A stretch of 64,000 nt of DNA. Source: Ophiura sarsii (lineage: Eukaryota > Echinodermata > Ophiuroidea > Amphilepidida > Ophiuridae). Both the position numbers and the translations under genes were made by a program. This document shows positions 44,774 to 57,970 of the stretch, one piece after another. A model generated the notes under the pieces. The model saw only the letters and a list, made by a program, of their open reading frames with translations. It was not told the DNA's origin and searched no databases. Each line of letters opens with the position of its first letter. Within the stretch, counting starts at the first letter, position 1. The stretch lies in contig CM069441.1 in NCBI GenBank assembly GCA_035610835.1, positions 86,625,574-86,689,573 on the forward strand, given 5' to 3'.

Positions 44774-46553
44774 CTTTTTCTAATAACTTAAAGGTAGATG
44801 ACCCGATCACATTTTCATAACACAGATTTTTCTCAAACATATTGAGATTTTCATATCATATGAAAGATCATATTTTTCTGATTAACATACTGAAATTTGA
44901 CGGTCCAAATCAGTATGATTACGAAGAAATCGGTGAAATAACATCGAATTACCGCGCAAAGTGGTAACCACCAATATAGTTTGTGTACAGGTCAATGGGC
45001 ACATTCCATGGCATCTTGTGCGTCTAAAATAAGGACCAAAATAAGAACCATTAGAGTTATGCAACTCAAACTTTGGAAGGCGACTTTTTTTTTTTGGGGG
45101 GGGGGGATGACCTTTTATGTCTAATAGAAAACTTCAAGTTCAAAATCGGAACAACTACCTTTAACACGGAATAAAACCTTATTAAATGTGTACGATTCTT
45201 TTCTTACTGAAACCCATTTCAGACGACGGTGGACACGAACGCCCGTTACTTTTGAATTTCTGTTGGTTTCAATGTAACAATGTATTTTGATTATGACTCC
45301 ATACAATTCATTTCATTCTAAAATAAAACCACTGTGGATGGATAACCATTTTTTTAAATTTAAACCGTTGTTAAGCGTTCGTCCCATCGCTTAATCACAT
45401 AACCTCGTTCGCATATTTTTACCTGAATATTCATGTCCAGCGTCGTCTGACCCATTTGTAAGCTTGTCTAGCGCCATCACTTACGTACAATTAGTCCCAA
45501 GTATGTAAATAAGGTTACTATTAATAATGTGGTACCAATAATGTAAATGTGTTTGTATATATTTTGTAGTGACATAAAATATGTATGTAATTTGAATAAT
45601 TTTATTGAAGAAATATTAAGTAACATTTGATGAGTTAAGCTGTGTTTGTAAGTTTCTGGGATGGCACAGAGATTTCAAATATTTATTTCAGCCGTAAGGT
45701 ACGAAGCATTATTTGAATGGGTGGGTTAAGAATGTTAATCAACCAAACAAAACAGAGAAGAATATTTTTTTGAAAATGTATCGTAAAGTATCCTTCGTTT
45801 TCGAACCGGATGTCTTTGTTTCAATAGGTTTGACTTGAAGAGATAAATGAAGCATCACGTTGGTAGCGTGCATCTTCTTAACTCTCGACACTTTTATAAC
45901 ACGTGAAGATACCTTAATTTTAAAGACTGCGAGACTTAAATTAAAAAGTTGTGTCACTCATTCTTGTTATCTTTGAATACAATAACTATAGACATAGCTG
46001 GCTTTTATTCATTCATTACAAACTAAAGGTATAACCCTTGTTGTTATTACTATTAAAATTATTTACAAGATAATATTAGTTGCTTGTCTTTTTTAAAATG
46101 AAGGAAAAGACATTTGACTGATTCTACTGTGATTGTATAAGAATGTCTTTTTTAAAGACGTTAAGCCTTTATTACGCAAGAGATGTAGGTGCTGTAAATG
46201 AAGTCAAGCGATCGAGCGGTTCACATTGTATAATATTTCATATACGCATATTATACGCCAACATTGTATAAACACCGAGCAAAAAAACCCCAAAAAACAA
46301 AAACACTTATACACTTTTAACAGATCACCAAATAAAATTCTATGTTTTTTGCTTCAATGACACGACACAAGAGAAATGTGCACTGACCCTTTTGTTATCT
46401 TATCTGTTAAAATTGTATATATATATTTTTTTTTTTTGGCTCAGTGTAATTTAATTGCGTTTACAGTTTATACACTGTTACAACGTTGGGCAATTATTTA
46501 GCGTTGGGTAAACTATGAACAACCCCGTTGTTGGGTAAATAATATTAACCAAC
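44774..46553. other. Unique DNA in the spacer
   Basis: No gene is supported. A T-run and G-run lie at about 45085-45106. Near 46485-46540 there are three related GTTGGGTAA/GTTGGGCAA motifs just outside the 746-bp arm. Confidence 0.4.
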
Positions 46554-47299
46554 TGTTTAAAAGGTGATAGAGTTACGCAACCCGCCGTTTAGTTATCTCT
46601 TGGACTTTTTAAAGAAACATGATAAAAGGTAGCTTATTATTATACCATATTGAAGTACATAGTAATTCAACATTTTGGTGCAAAACTTGCTATTATTTTT
46701 GCTTTTTGCAAAACATACGCGTGGAAACGTTATGTGGTTTTTAATTAAATTCCACTCAACCAATGTGAGGGAGACACGAGTTTCTTTAAGTTTTAAGAAA
46801 CTCATTATAAGCTATGATTGTAGGACGCGTTTCGATTAACTATGATCAAATTTATTTGATCTTTTCGTTAATCTCATCAGCTACATTTTGCTGTGCTTGA
46901 TTTTAAATAATTGCCCAATTTAGGCTGATTTGTTACACACATGGACTGAACATTTTGAGTTGTCGTCTGTTTTTTGACATTCAAAACATTGGTTGTGTAT
47001 TTAATCAAACGCACAAGCGTGTTATATTATGTTTAATTCTTTATCATGTGGATATCCTATCTATATAAGATAGGAATAGACATGGTGAAGAAAAGATATA
47101 AAAAATAACATGTTTGTTTTTATTGGTTTTAACTATGGTGCATAGAGTCTATTTAAGACATGATTCTTTTTAATATAGTTTTAAAGATAGGCCTATCATG
47201 TAATGTATTTCATGTATAAGAGGTCCGTATTTATGAGACGCATATGCATGTCCGATTGGGCATGGTTTTATATGGTTCCATATAAGGCCTACAAGTTTT
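46554..47299. repeat. Left 746-bp inverted arm of the Penelope-like locus
   Basis: This is the reverse complement of 48677-49422 with the same length and almost no differences; the one I noted is at GGTGCATAGAGTC against GGTGCACAGAGTC. Both arms contain the same 70-codon frame, which is a by-product. The outer end is TGTTTAAAAGGTG. Confidence 0.9.
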
Positions 47300-47421
47300 A
47301 AATAACATTATATTTGGAAATAGGTCCGTATATTTATAACGCAATAAATAGTTTCAAACCAACTAAAGTGTCAACGAAAGCTCGTAAAGAAACATTCATG
47401 GATAAACGCAATACTAGATAA

Positions 47422-48690
47422 TTAGTTTTCATCTAATAGAGCAATCAGATCTCTTAGTGTAGGAGACATAGGGCAAATTCCGACTTCGGAGTTATCATCC
47501 TCTATATTTTGCGTGGTCCGAGACAAAGATATATTATGGTTTTGGTTTTGAGTTATCTTTGCTCGGATAAGTCGTTCCCCTAAGTTTTGGGTTCGTCTTA
47601 AAGCTAGTATAGGGGGACAAGGGAAGATTTTGCACAGGTTTTGATTATTTGATATAAATTGCCAGTTCCTGAGAAGTGCCTTTTTGATTTTTGCATTACC
47701 TCTTTGTGGGAAGTGATGCGTGCAGAAAACTAGAGGTATTTCCTTAGAAGTTTTAGGAACATCCTCCAAGTAAGCATATCTTCTATTGTATGATATGTCT
47801 GCTAGGCATGATAGTACTTCTTGCTTCTTATATCCTCTTGTGAGAAGTTTTGAGGTAAAGAAATCAAGTTTGTACTCATATTCATCCTCCGAACTGGAGT
47901 TTCGAATATATCTTATTGCCTCACCTTTGATCATGCCACGAAAACATGAATTTGGGTGAGACGAATCTCTGGAAAGATATTGATATGTGTCACAGGATTT
48001 GCTGAAACATTTTATATCTAGAACCTGCAAATTATGAAATCTTACATCCTTGTATAGAGTTAAGTCTAGAAAATTGATTTCTGTTTTTGACCACTCATGC
48101 GTGAATTTCAGAGTCGGATGAATAGAGTTTATGCGACTGATAAAATTAGATAACTCGTTTTCATCTCCTGACCAAAACATAAGAATGTCGTCACGATAAC
48201 GGAACCAATTGAAGATTTTATCGCTAAGGGAAATAAATTTGTTTTCCAATGAATGGAACATTATATCGCATAGTTCTGGAGAGCATTTTTGCCCCATAGC
48301 TACGCCTGTTGTTTGCAAATAAAATTTCTCATTAAATGAGAAACAGTTTCTATGCAAAATCAATTTTAATAATGCTTCCATATGACGGATTGGTGGCATT
48401 TTAGGAAAGTACATTTCTGGGTTTATATCCGAGAAAGCCTTAATAACTTCATTTTCGACTTCATTCTGCAGAACATTGGTGAACATTCCAATACAGTCTA
48501 TTGTAACCAAAAGACAATGTTTTGGGAGTTTTAATTGCTCTATTTTTCTTATCGCATCTTTAGTGTCTCCCAAGTACGTGTTTTGTTTTTGTACTAGAGG
48601 GACGGCAAAGAAATCGATAAATTCACCAATTTTTTCACATGGTCCACTTACATTACTGACTATAGGTCTTCCAATGAAAACTTGTAGGCC
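47422..48690 (-). CDS. Penelope-like element reverse transcriptase, truncated at the 5' end
   Basis: The frame is open for 422 codons from 48690, after a TAA inside the right arm, with no early ATG. The first in-frame ATG lies inside motif A, so the 5' end is missing. The product starts FIGRPIVSNVSGPCEKIGEF, the characteristic Penelope RT entry. Next come motif A (VTIDCIGMFTNV), motif B (TTGVAMGQKCSPELCDIMF) and motif C (RYRDDI), with the three catalytic aspartates present. It then has the family's INFLDLTLY region and a PCPPILALRRTQNLGERLIRA-type thumb segment, and ends about 50 residues later. It lacks the Cys-rich linker and GIY-YIG endonuclease of canonical members. RT homology begins exactly at the arm border (48677). 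Either it is an endonuclease-less type or both ends are lost. Confidence 0.85.
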   Translation of the reverse strand, partial: GLQVFIGRPIVSNVSGPCEKIGEFIDFFAVPLVQKQNTYLGDTKDAIRKIEQLKLPKHCLLVTIDCIGMFTNVLQNEVENEVIKAFSDINPEMYFPKMPPIRHMEALLKLILHRNCFSFNEKFYLQTTGVAMGQKCSPELCDIMFHSLENKFISLSDKIFNWFRYRDDILMFWSGDENELSNFISRINSIHPTLKFTHEWSKTEINFLDLTLYKDVRFHNLQVLDIKCFSKSCDTYQYLSRDSSHPNSCFRGMIKGEAIRYIRNSSSEDEYEYKLDFFTSKLLTRGYKKQEVLSCLADISYNRRYAYLEDVPKTSKEIPLVFCTHHFPQRGNAKIKKALLRNWQFISNNQNLCKIFPCPPILALRRTQNLGERLIRAKITQNQNHNISLSRTTQNIEDDNSEVGICPMSPTLRDLIALLDEN

Positions 48691-49422
48691 TTATATGGAA
48701 CCATATAAAACCATGCCCAATCGGACATGCATATGCGTCTCATAAATACGGACCTCTTATACATGAAATACATTACATGATAGGCCTATCTTTAAAACTA
48801 TATTAAAAAGAATCATGTCTTAAATAGACTCTGTGCACCATAGTTAAAACCAATAAAAACAAACATGTTATTTTTTATATCTTTTCTTCACCATGTCTAT
48901 TCCTATCTTATATAGATAGGATATCCACATGATAAAGAATTAAACATAATATAACACGCTTGTGCGTTTGATTAAATACACAACCAATGTTTTGAATGTC
49001 AAAAAACAGACGACAACTCAAAATGTTCAGTCCATGTGTGTAACAAATCAGCCTAAATTGGGCAATTATTTAAAATCAAGCACAGCAAAATGTAGCTGAT
49101 GAGATTAACGAAAAGATCAAATAAATTTGATCATAGTTAATCGAAACGCGTCCTACAATCATAGCTTATAATGAGTTTCTTAAAACTTAAAGAAACTCGT
49201 GTCTCCCTCACATTGGTTGAGTGGAATTTAATTAAAAACCACATAACGTTTCCACGCGTATGTTTTGCAAAAAGCAAAAATAATAGCAAGTTTTGCACCA
49301 AAATGTTGAATTACTATGTACTTCAATATGGTATAATAATAAGCTACCTTTTATCATGTTTCTTTAAAAAGTCCAAGAGATAACTAAACGGCGGGTTGCG
49401 TAACTCTATCACCTTTTAAACA
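48677..49422. repeat. Right 746-bp inverted arm of the Penelope-like locus
   Basis: Inverted partner of 46554-47299. Its inner edge falls inside the TTC codon of the RT frame, and a stop in the arm follows four codons upstream. No target duplication is evident outside the arms (left flank AACCAAC, right flank CATGACC). Penelope elements are known to carry terminal repeats in direct or inverted order, which is the simplest reading. Confidence 0.9.
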
Positions 49423-50870
49423 CATGACCTACATAATAGGTCAAGCTGTACCTTACCCCAGTACGGTTTGATGTGTACCATGCACCTAGACTACAATACC
49501 AAGCAGATATTTTTTGGGTATTTTTGCAGCATCAGGATTAGGGGACAAAAAAAAAGGCTTAAAAAGGGAACACATACATTTTGGAAATTCATGATAATTT
49601 TAATACATTATTAGGGAGTGTTCATAAAAACCGGTACTTTGGTGGGGTTGGTTGGACATTTTGAAGTCTCTGGAAACCAGTTATTGATCAAACACCAAAC
49701 ACCAGTAATTTTGTTCTTGACCCCCCCCCCCCCTCCCCCTCCCTTTTATGGTGAGTTTTATTCTTCTTGATCCCATCCTGTATGTCTAAGTTACCGAGCA
49801 TTATTTAGATTTGACCACGCACTAAGCATGTAATTGTAAAAATGGGTTGCATAATGTGCAAAGTGCTGAAAAAGTTTGTGTTTTTTGTGATACCTCTGTT
49901 ACCGATAAGTACAATTTTTGAGGGGAGGTGAAGGGGGGTGCATTTTGTTCCTGACCCCCTTCAATTTTTCCAACCCCCTCCCCCTACCGATGTAAGCAAA
50001 GGGTCAAGTAACACAACCAACTTCGTAATAATATTCAGCATGAAGATCACAGAGTAAACTTACATTTTTAGACATTGTTTTGCGCTATTTTGTTTTTCGC
50101 GTTTACGCGCGGGAAGTTTCAGCGCGCGACGCAATGATCGAACAGCTGTCGCAGCATTTGAAAAGCGCGGAACTCCGCTTAAATTCCCGCCAAATAAACA
50201 TGCGCCTTTTCCTGACACAAACTTACCAAAACAACAATTTCAAATAACCCAAAAGAACAAGAAATAATCGCTTCCGATTAGTTACTTATGATGGTAATGA
50301 TAGAATACATACATATAAAAGTATTAAATAATAGAGAAATATGAAATTCAATTTTTAAAACAAATGCCGGGTTGACACTGCCCCTTTAAGTATAAATGCC
50401 AAATCTATTTTGTGATTTTGTCATTTTAAGAAGAGTATCGTCATGCATGTTAATATGCCAACTCTGGCACACGTGACAACATACACATTCATGCTATCTT
50501 CAGTAGATAACATGCTGGTCCATTTAGATGTCATTGAACCTTTTCGAAAATTGACCATAATATAAGCTCGTGTTGTTGCTCAAAGAATAATTCTGTGCAC
50601 TGTCATAAAATTCATCAATGTAGTCTGTAGAAAATACCAAAATGTCCGTCATGTAACCGTCCTCCACCCGTTTTGAACTTTTCAGACATGTCGCAATTTT
50701 GTTCTAGAATTTCGTGATGATAAGACAACTGTTTTCAAACGTAAAGGATGCAGTTAGAACAGGATTATGAATATTAAGTGGAGGACATTTTGTCCCCCAG
50801 TCAAGTACAGTGAGATAAGGGCGCGTACTGAAGATATTACCATAAAAACGAACCAAAATTGAAATGTTTC
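49423..50870. other. Unique DNA bordering decamer array 2
   Basis: No gene is supported. C13 lies at 49721-49733, with C-rich flanks again near 49970. The border with array 2 is abrupt at ATGTTTC|GAGGTGTGCC. Confidence 0.45.
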
Positions 50871-53570
50871 GAGGTGTGCCAGCATGTGCCAGCATGTGCC
50901 AGCATGTGCCGGTATGTGCCATCATGTGCCGAGGTGTGCCATCATGTTCCAGTATGTGCCATCATGTGCCAGTATGTGCCGAGATGTGCCATTACGTTCC
51001 AGGCTGTCCCGATGTGTGCCAGCATGTGCCAGCATGTGCCGATATGTGCCATCACGTTCCAGGATGTCCCAAAATGTGCCAGCAAGTGCCAGCATGTGCC
51101 AGCATGTGCCGGTATGTGCCGAGGTGTGCCAGCAGGTACCAGCATGTGCCGATATGTGCCATCACGTTCCAGGATGTCCCGATATGTGCCAGCAAGTGCC
51201 AGCATGTGCCAGCATGTGCCGGTATGTGCCATCATGTGCCGAGGTGTGCCGAGGTGTGCCGATGTGTGCCAGCATGTGCCGATATGTGCCATCATGTTCC
51301 AGGATGTTCCGAGGTGTGCCAGCATGTGCCAGCATGTGCCAGCATGTGCCGGTATGTGCCATCATGTGCCGAGGTGTGCCATCATGTTCCAGTATGTGCC
51401 ATCATGTGCCAGTATGTGCCGAGATGTGCCATTACGTTCCAGGATGTCCCGATGTGTGCCAGCATGTTCCAGTATGTGCCATCATGTGCCAGTATGTGCC
51501 GAGATGTGCCATTACGTTCCAGGATGTCCCAGCATGTGCCAGCATGTGCCAGCATGTGCCGGTATGTGCCGGTATGTGCCATCATGTGCTGAGGTGTGCC
51601 AGCATGTGCCAGCATGTGCCAGCATGTGCCGGTATGTGCCATCATGTGCCGAGGTGTGCCGAGGTGTGCCGAGGTGTGCCAGCATGTACCAGCATGTGCC
51701 GATATGTGCCATCACGTTCCAGGATGTCCCGAGGTGTGCCAGCATGTGCCAGCATGTGCCGGTATGTGCCATCATGTGCCGAGGTGTGCAAGCATGTGCC
51801 AGCATGTGCCAGCATGTGCCGGTATGTGCCATCATGTGCCGAGGTGTGCCAGCATGTACCAGCATGTGCCGATATGTGCCATCACGTTCCAGGATGTCCC
51901 GAGATGTGCCAGCATGTGCCAGCATGTGCCAGCATGTGCCGATATGTGCCATCATGTGCCGAGGTGTGCCAGCATGTGCCAGCATGTGCCGGTATGTGCC
52001 ATCATGTTCCAGTATGTGCCATCATGTGCCAGTATGTGCCGGTAAGTGCCATCACGTTCCAGGATGTCCCGAGGTGTGCCAGCATGTGCCAGCATGTGCC
52101 AGCATGTGCCGGTATGTGCAGGTATGTGCCATTATGTGCCGAGGTGTGCCATCATGTTCCAGTATGTGCCATTATGTGCCAGTATGTGCCGAGATGTGCC
52201 ATTACGTTCCAGGATGTCCCGATGTGTGCCAGCATGTGCCAGCATGTGCCGGTATGTGCCATCATGTGCCGAGGTGTGCCAGCAAGTGCCAGCATGTGCC
52301 AGCATGTGCCGGTATGTGCCATCATGTGCCGAGGTGTGCCGATGTGTGCCAGCATGTGCCAGCATGTGCCGATATGTGCCATCATGTTCCAGGATGTTCC
52401 GAGGTGTGCCAGCATGTGCCAGCATGTGCCGGTATGTGCCATCATGTGCCGAGGTGTGCCATCATGTTCCAGTATGTGCCATCATGTGCCAGTGTGTGCC
52501 GAGATGTGCCATTACGTTCCAGGATGTCCCGATGTGTGCCAGCATGTTCCAGTATGTGCCATCATGTGCCAGTATGTGCCGAGATGTGCCATTACGTTTC
52601 AGGATGTGCCAGCATGTGCCAGCATGTGCCGGTATGTGCCGGTATGTGCCATCATGTGCCGAGGTGTGCCAGCATGTGCCAGCATGTGCCAGCATGTGCC
52701 GGTATGTGCCATCATGTGCCGAGGTGTGCCGAGGTGTGCCGAGGTGTGCCGAGGTGTGCCGAGGTGTGCCGAGGTGTGCCAGCATGTACCAGCATGTGCC
52801 AGTATGTGCCGAGATGTGCCATTACGTTCCAGGATGTGCCAGCATGTGCCAGCATGTGCCAGCATGTGCCGGTATGTGCCGGTATGTGCCATCATGTGCT
52901 GAGGTGTGCCAGTATGTGCCAGCATGTGCCGGTATGTGCCATCATGTGCCGAGGTGTGCCGAGGTGTGCCAGCATGTACCAGCATGTGCCAGCATGTGCC
53001 GGTATGTGCCATCATGTGCCGAGGTGTGCCGAGGTGTGCCGAGGTGTGCCAGCATGTACCAGCATGTGCCGATATGTGCCATCACGTTCCAGGATGTCCC
53101 GAGGTGTGCCAGCATGTGCCAGCATGTGCCGGTATGTGCCATCATGTGCCGAGGTGTGCAAGCATGTGCCAGCATGTGCCAGCATGTGCCGGTATGTGCC
53201 ATCATGTGCCGAGGTGTGCCAGCATGTACCAGCATGTGCCGATATGTGCCATCACGTTCCAGGATGTCCCGAGGTGTGCCAGCATGTGCCAGCATGTGCC
53301 GGTATGTGCCATCATGTGCCGAGGTGTGCAAGCATGTGCCAGCATGTGCCGGTATGTGCCATCATGTGCCGAGGTGTGCCAGCATGTACCAGCATGTGCC
53401 GATATGTGCCATCACGTTCCAGGATGTCCCGAGATGTGCCAGCATGTGCCCGCATGTGCCAGCATGTGCCGATATGTGCCATCATGTGCCGAGGTGTGCC
53501 AGCATGTGCCGATGTGTGCCAGCATGTGCCAGCATGTGCCGATATGTGCCATCATGTTCCAGGATGTTCC
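50871..53570 (+). repeat. Array 2 higher-order repeat, copy 1 (2700 bp)
   Basis: The private markers AAAATGTGCC (51071), GGTAAGTGCC (52041) and CGCATGTGCC (53451) identify the unit. It carries six successive GAGGTGTGCC at 52721-52780, where copy 2 has three. Confidence 0.88.
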
Positions 53571-56240
53571 GAGGTGTGCCAGCATGTGCCAGCATGTGCC
53601 AGCATGTGCCGGTATGTGCCATCATGTGCCGAGGTGTGCCATCATGTTCCAGTATGTGCCATCATGTGCCAGTATGTGCCGAGATGTGCCATTACGTTCC
53701 AGGCTGTCCCGATGTGTGCCAGCATGTGCCAGCATGTGCCGATATGTGCCATCACGTTCCAGGATGTCCCAAAATGTGCCAGCAAGTGCCAGCATGTGCC
53801 AGCATGTGCTGGTATGTGCCGAGGTGTGCCAGCAGGTACCAGCATGTGCCGATATGTGCCATCACGTTCCAGGATGTCCCGATATGTGCCAGCAAGTGCC
53901 AGCATGTGCCAGCATGTGCCGGTATGTGCCATCATGTGCCGAGGTGTGCCGAGGTGTGCCGATGTGTGCCAGCATGTGCCGATATGTGCCATCATGTTCC
54001 AGGATGTTCCGAGGTGTGCCAGCATGTGCCAGCATGTGCCAGCATGTGCCGGTATGTGCCATCATGTGCCGAGGTGTGCCATCATGTTCCAGTATGTGCC
54101 ATCATGTGCCAGTATGTGCCGAGATGTGCCATTACGTTCCAGGATGTCCCGATGTGTGCCAGCATGTTCCAGTATGTGCCATCATGTGCCAGTATGTGCC
54201 GAGATGTGCCATTACGTTCCAGGATGTCCCAGCATGTGCCAGCATGTGCCAGCATGTGCCGGTATGTGCCGGTATGTGCCATCATGTGCTGAGGTGTGCC
54301 AGCATGTGCCAGCATGTGCCAGCATGTGCCGGTATGTGCCATCATGTGCCGAGGTGTGCCGAGGTGTGCCGAGGTGTGCCAGCATGTACCAGCATGTGCC
54401 GATATGTGCCATCACGTTCCAGGATGTCCCGAGGTGTGCCAGCATGTGCCAGCATGTGCCGGTATGTGCCATCATGTGCCGAGGTGTGCAAGCATGTGCC
54501 AGCATGTGCCAGCATGTGCCGGTATGTGCCATCATGTGCCGAGGTGTGCCAGCATGTACCAGCATGTGCCGATATGTGCCATCACGTTCCAGGATGTCCC
54601 GAGATGTGCCAGCATGTGCCAGCATGTGCCAGCATGTGCCGATATGTGCCATCATGTGCCGAGGTGTGCCAGCATGTGCCAGCATGTGCCGGTATGTGCC
54701 ATCATGTTCCAGTATGTGCCATCATGTGCCAGTATGTGCCGGTAAGTGCCATCACGTTCCAGGATGTCCCGAGGTGTGCCAGCATGTGCCAGCATGTGCC
54801 AGCATGTGCCGGTATGTGCAGGTATGTGCCATTATGTGCCGAGGTGTGCCATCATGTTCCAGTATGTGCCATTATGTGCCAGTATGTGCCGAGATGTGCC
54901 ATTACGTTCCAGGATGTCCCGATGTGTGCCAGCATGTGCCAGCATGTGCCGGTATGTGCCATCATGTGCCGAGGTGTGCCAGCAAGTGCCAGCATGTGCC
55001 AGCATGTGCCGGTATGTGCCATCATGTGCCGAGGTGTGCCGATGTGTGCCAGCATGTGCCAGCATGTGCCGATATGTGCCATCATGTTCCAGGATGTTCC
55101 GAGGTGTGCCAGCATGTGCCAGCATGTGCCGGTATGTGCCATCATGTGCCGAGGTGTGCCATCATGTTCCAGTATGTGCCATCATGTGCCAGTGTGTGCC
55201 GAGATGTGCCATTACGTTCCAGGATATCCCGATGTGTGCCAGCATGTTCCAGTATGTGCCATCATGTGCCAGTATGTGCCGAGATGTGCCATTACGTTTC
55301 AGGATGTGCCAGCATGTGCCAGCATGTGCCGGTATGTGCCGGTATGTGCCATCATGTGCCGAGGTGTGCCAGCATGTGCCAGCATGTGCCAGCATGTGCC
55401 GGTATGTGCCATCATGTGCCGAGGTGTGCCGAGGTGTGCCGAGGTGTGCCAGCATGTACCAGCATGTGCCAGTATGTGCCGAGATGTGCCATTACGTTCC
55501 AGGATGTGCCAGCATGTGCCAGCATGTGCCAGCATGTGCCGGTATGTGCCGGTATGTGCCATCATGTGCTGAGGTGTGCCAGTATGTGCCAGCATGTGCC
55601 GGTATGTGCCATCATGTGCCGAGGTGTGCCGAGGTGTGCCAGCATGTACCAGCATGTGCCAGCATGTGCCGGTATGTGCCATCATGTGCCGAGGTGTGCC
55701 GAGGTGTGCCGAGGTGTGCCAGCATGTACCAGCATGTGCCGATATGTGCCATCACGTTCCAGGATGTCCCGAGGTGTGCCAGCATGTGCCAGCATGTGCC
55801 GGTATGTGCCATCATGTGCCGAGGTGTGCAAGCATGTGCCAGCATGTGCCAGCATGTGCCGGTATGTGCCATCATGTGCCGAGGTGTGCCAGCATGTACC
55901 AGCATGTGCCGATATGTGCCATCACGTTCCAGGATGTCCCGAGGTGTGCCAGCATGTGCCAGCATGTGCCGGTATGTGCCATCATGTGCCGAGGTGTGCA
56001 AGCATGTGCCAGCATGTGCCGGTATGTGCCATCATGTGCCGAGGTGTGCCAGCATGTACCAGCATGTGCCGATATGTGCCATCACGTTCCAGGATGTCCC
56101 GAGATGTGCCAGCATGTGCCCGCATGTGCCAGCATGTGCTGATATGTGCCATCATGTGCCGAGGTGTGCCAGCATGTGCCGATGTGTGCCAGCATGTGCC
56201 AGCATGTGCCGATATGTGCCATCATGTTCCAGGATGTTCC
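53571..56240 (+). repeat. Array 2 higher-order repeat, copy 2 (2670 bp)
   Basis: The same markers are at 53771, 54741 and 56121. The 30-bp difference from copy 1 is exactly three missing GAGGTGTGCC units near 55421-55450. Single-base differences were noted at 53810, 55226 and 56140; otherwise the copies look identical. Confidence 0.88.
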
Positions 56241-57970
56241 GAGGTGTGCCAGCATGTGCCAGCATGTGCCAGCATGTGCCGGTATGTGCCATCATGTGCC
56301 GAGGTGTGCCATCATGTTCCAGTATGTGCCATCATGTGCCAGTATGTGTCGAGATGTGCCATTACGTTCCAGGCTGTCCCGATGTGTGCCAGCATGTGCC
56401 AGCATGTGCCGATATGTGCCATCACGTTCCAGGATGTCCCAAAATGTGCCAGCAAGTGCCAGCATGTGCCAGCATGTGCCGGTATGTGCCGAGGTGTGCC
56501 AGCAGGTACCAGCATGTGCCGATATGTGCCATCACGTTCCAGGATGTCCCGATATGTGCCAGCAAGTGCCAGCATGTGCCAGCATGTGCCGGTATGTGCC
56601 ATCATGTGCCGAGGTGTGCCGAGGTATGCCGATGTGTGCCAGCATGTGCCGATATGTGCCATCATGTTCCAGGATGTTCCGAGGTGTGCCAGCATGTGCC
56701 AGCATGTGCCAGCATGTGCCGGTATGTGCCATCATGTGCCGAGGTGTGCCATCATGTTCCAGTATGTGCCATCATGTGCCAGTATGTGCCGAGATGTGCC
56801 ATTACGTTCCAGGATGTCCCGATGTGTGCCAGCATGTTCCAGTATGTGCCATCATGTGCCAGTATGTGCCGAGATGTGCCATTACGTTCCAGGATGTCCC
56901 AGCATGTGCCAGCATGTGCCAGCATGTGCCGGTATGTGCCGGTATGTGCCATCATGTGCTGAGGTGTGCCAGCATGTGCCAGCATGTGCCAGCATGTGCC
57001 GGTATGTGCCATCATGTGCCGAGGTGTGCCGAGGTGTGCCGAGGTGTGCCAGCATGTACCAGCATGTGCCGATATGTGCCATCACGTTCCAGGATGTCCC
57101 GAGGTGTGCCAGCATGTGCCAGCATGTGCCGGTATGTGCCATCATGTGCCGAGGTGTGCAAGCATGTGCCAGCATGTGCCAGCATGTGCCGGTATGTGCC
57201 ATCATGTGCCGAGGTGTGCCAGCATGTACCAGCATGTGCCGATATGTGCCATCACGTTCCAGGATGTCCCGAGATGTGCCAGCATGTGCCAGCATGTGCC
57301 AGCATGTGCCGATATGTGCCATCATGTGCCGAGGTGTGCCAGCATGTGCCAGCATGTGCCGGTATGTGCCATCATGTTCCAGTATGTGCCATCATGTGCC
57401 AGTATGTGCCGGTAAGTGCCATCACGTTCCAGGATGTCCCGAGGTGTGCCAGCATGTGCCAGCATGTGCCAGCATGTGCCGGTATGTGCAGGTATGTGCC
57501 ATTATGTGCCGAGGTGTGCCATCATGTTCCAGTATGTGCCATTATGTGCCAGTATGTGCCGAGATGTGCCATTACGTTCCAGGATGTCCCGATGTGTGCC
57601 AGCATGTGCCAGCATGTGCCAGCATGTGCCGGTATGTGCCATCATGTGCCGAGGTGTGCCAGCAAGTGCCAGCATGTGCCAGCATGTGCCGGTATGTGCC
57701 ATCATGTGCCGAGGTGTGCCGATGTGTGCCAGCATGTGCCAGCATGTGCCGATATGTGCCATCATGTTCCAGGATGTTCCGAGGTGTGCCAGCATGTGCC
57801 AGCATGTGCCAGCATGTGCCGGTATGTGCCATCATGTGCCGAGGTGTGCCATCATGTTCCAGTATGTGCCATCATGTGCCAGTGTGTGCCGAGATGTGCC
57901 ATTACGTTCCAGGATGTCCCGATGTGTGCCAGCATGTTCCAGTATGTGCCATCATGTGCCAGTATGTGCC
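56241..57970 (+). repeat. Array 2 higher-order repeat, copy 3 (partial)
   Basis: Collinear with copy 2 at a 2670-bp offset (AAAATGTGCC at 56441, GGTAAGTGCC at 57411). An extra AGCATGTGCC enters near 57601, and collinearity ends near 57970, where other decamer orders take over. Confidence 0.82.

Noticed and set aside
46593..49383. Identical 70-codon frames in both 746-bp arms
   Set aside because: Their identity follows from the arms being inverted copies. The peptide has no recognisable feature.
31471..50870. Simple inverted duplication of one decamer array with its flanks
   Set aside because: The unique sequence bordering array 1 does not match that bordering array 2 in either orientation.
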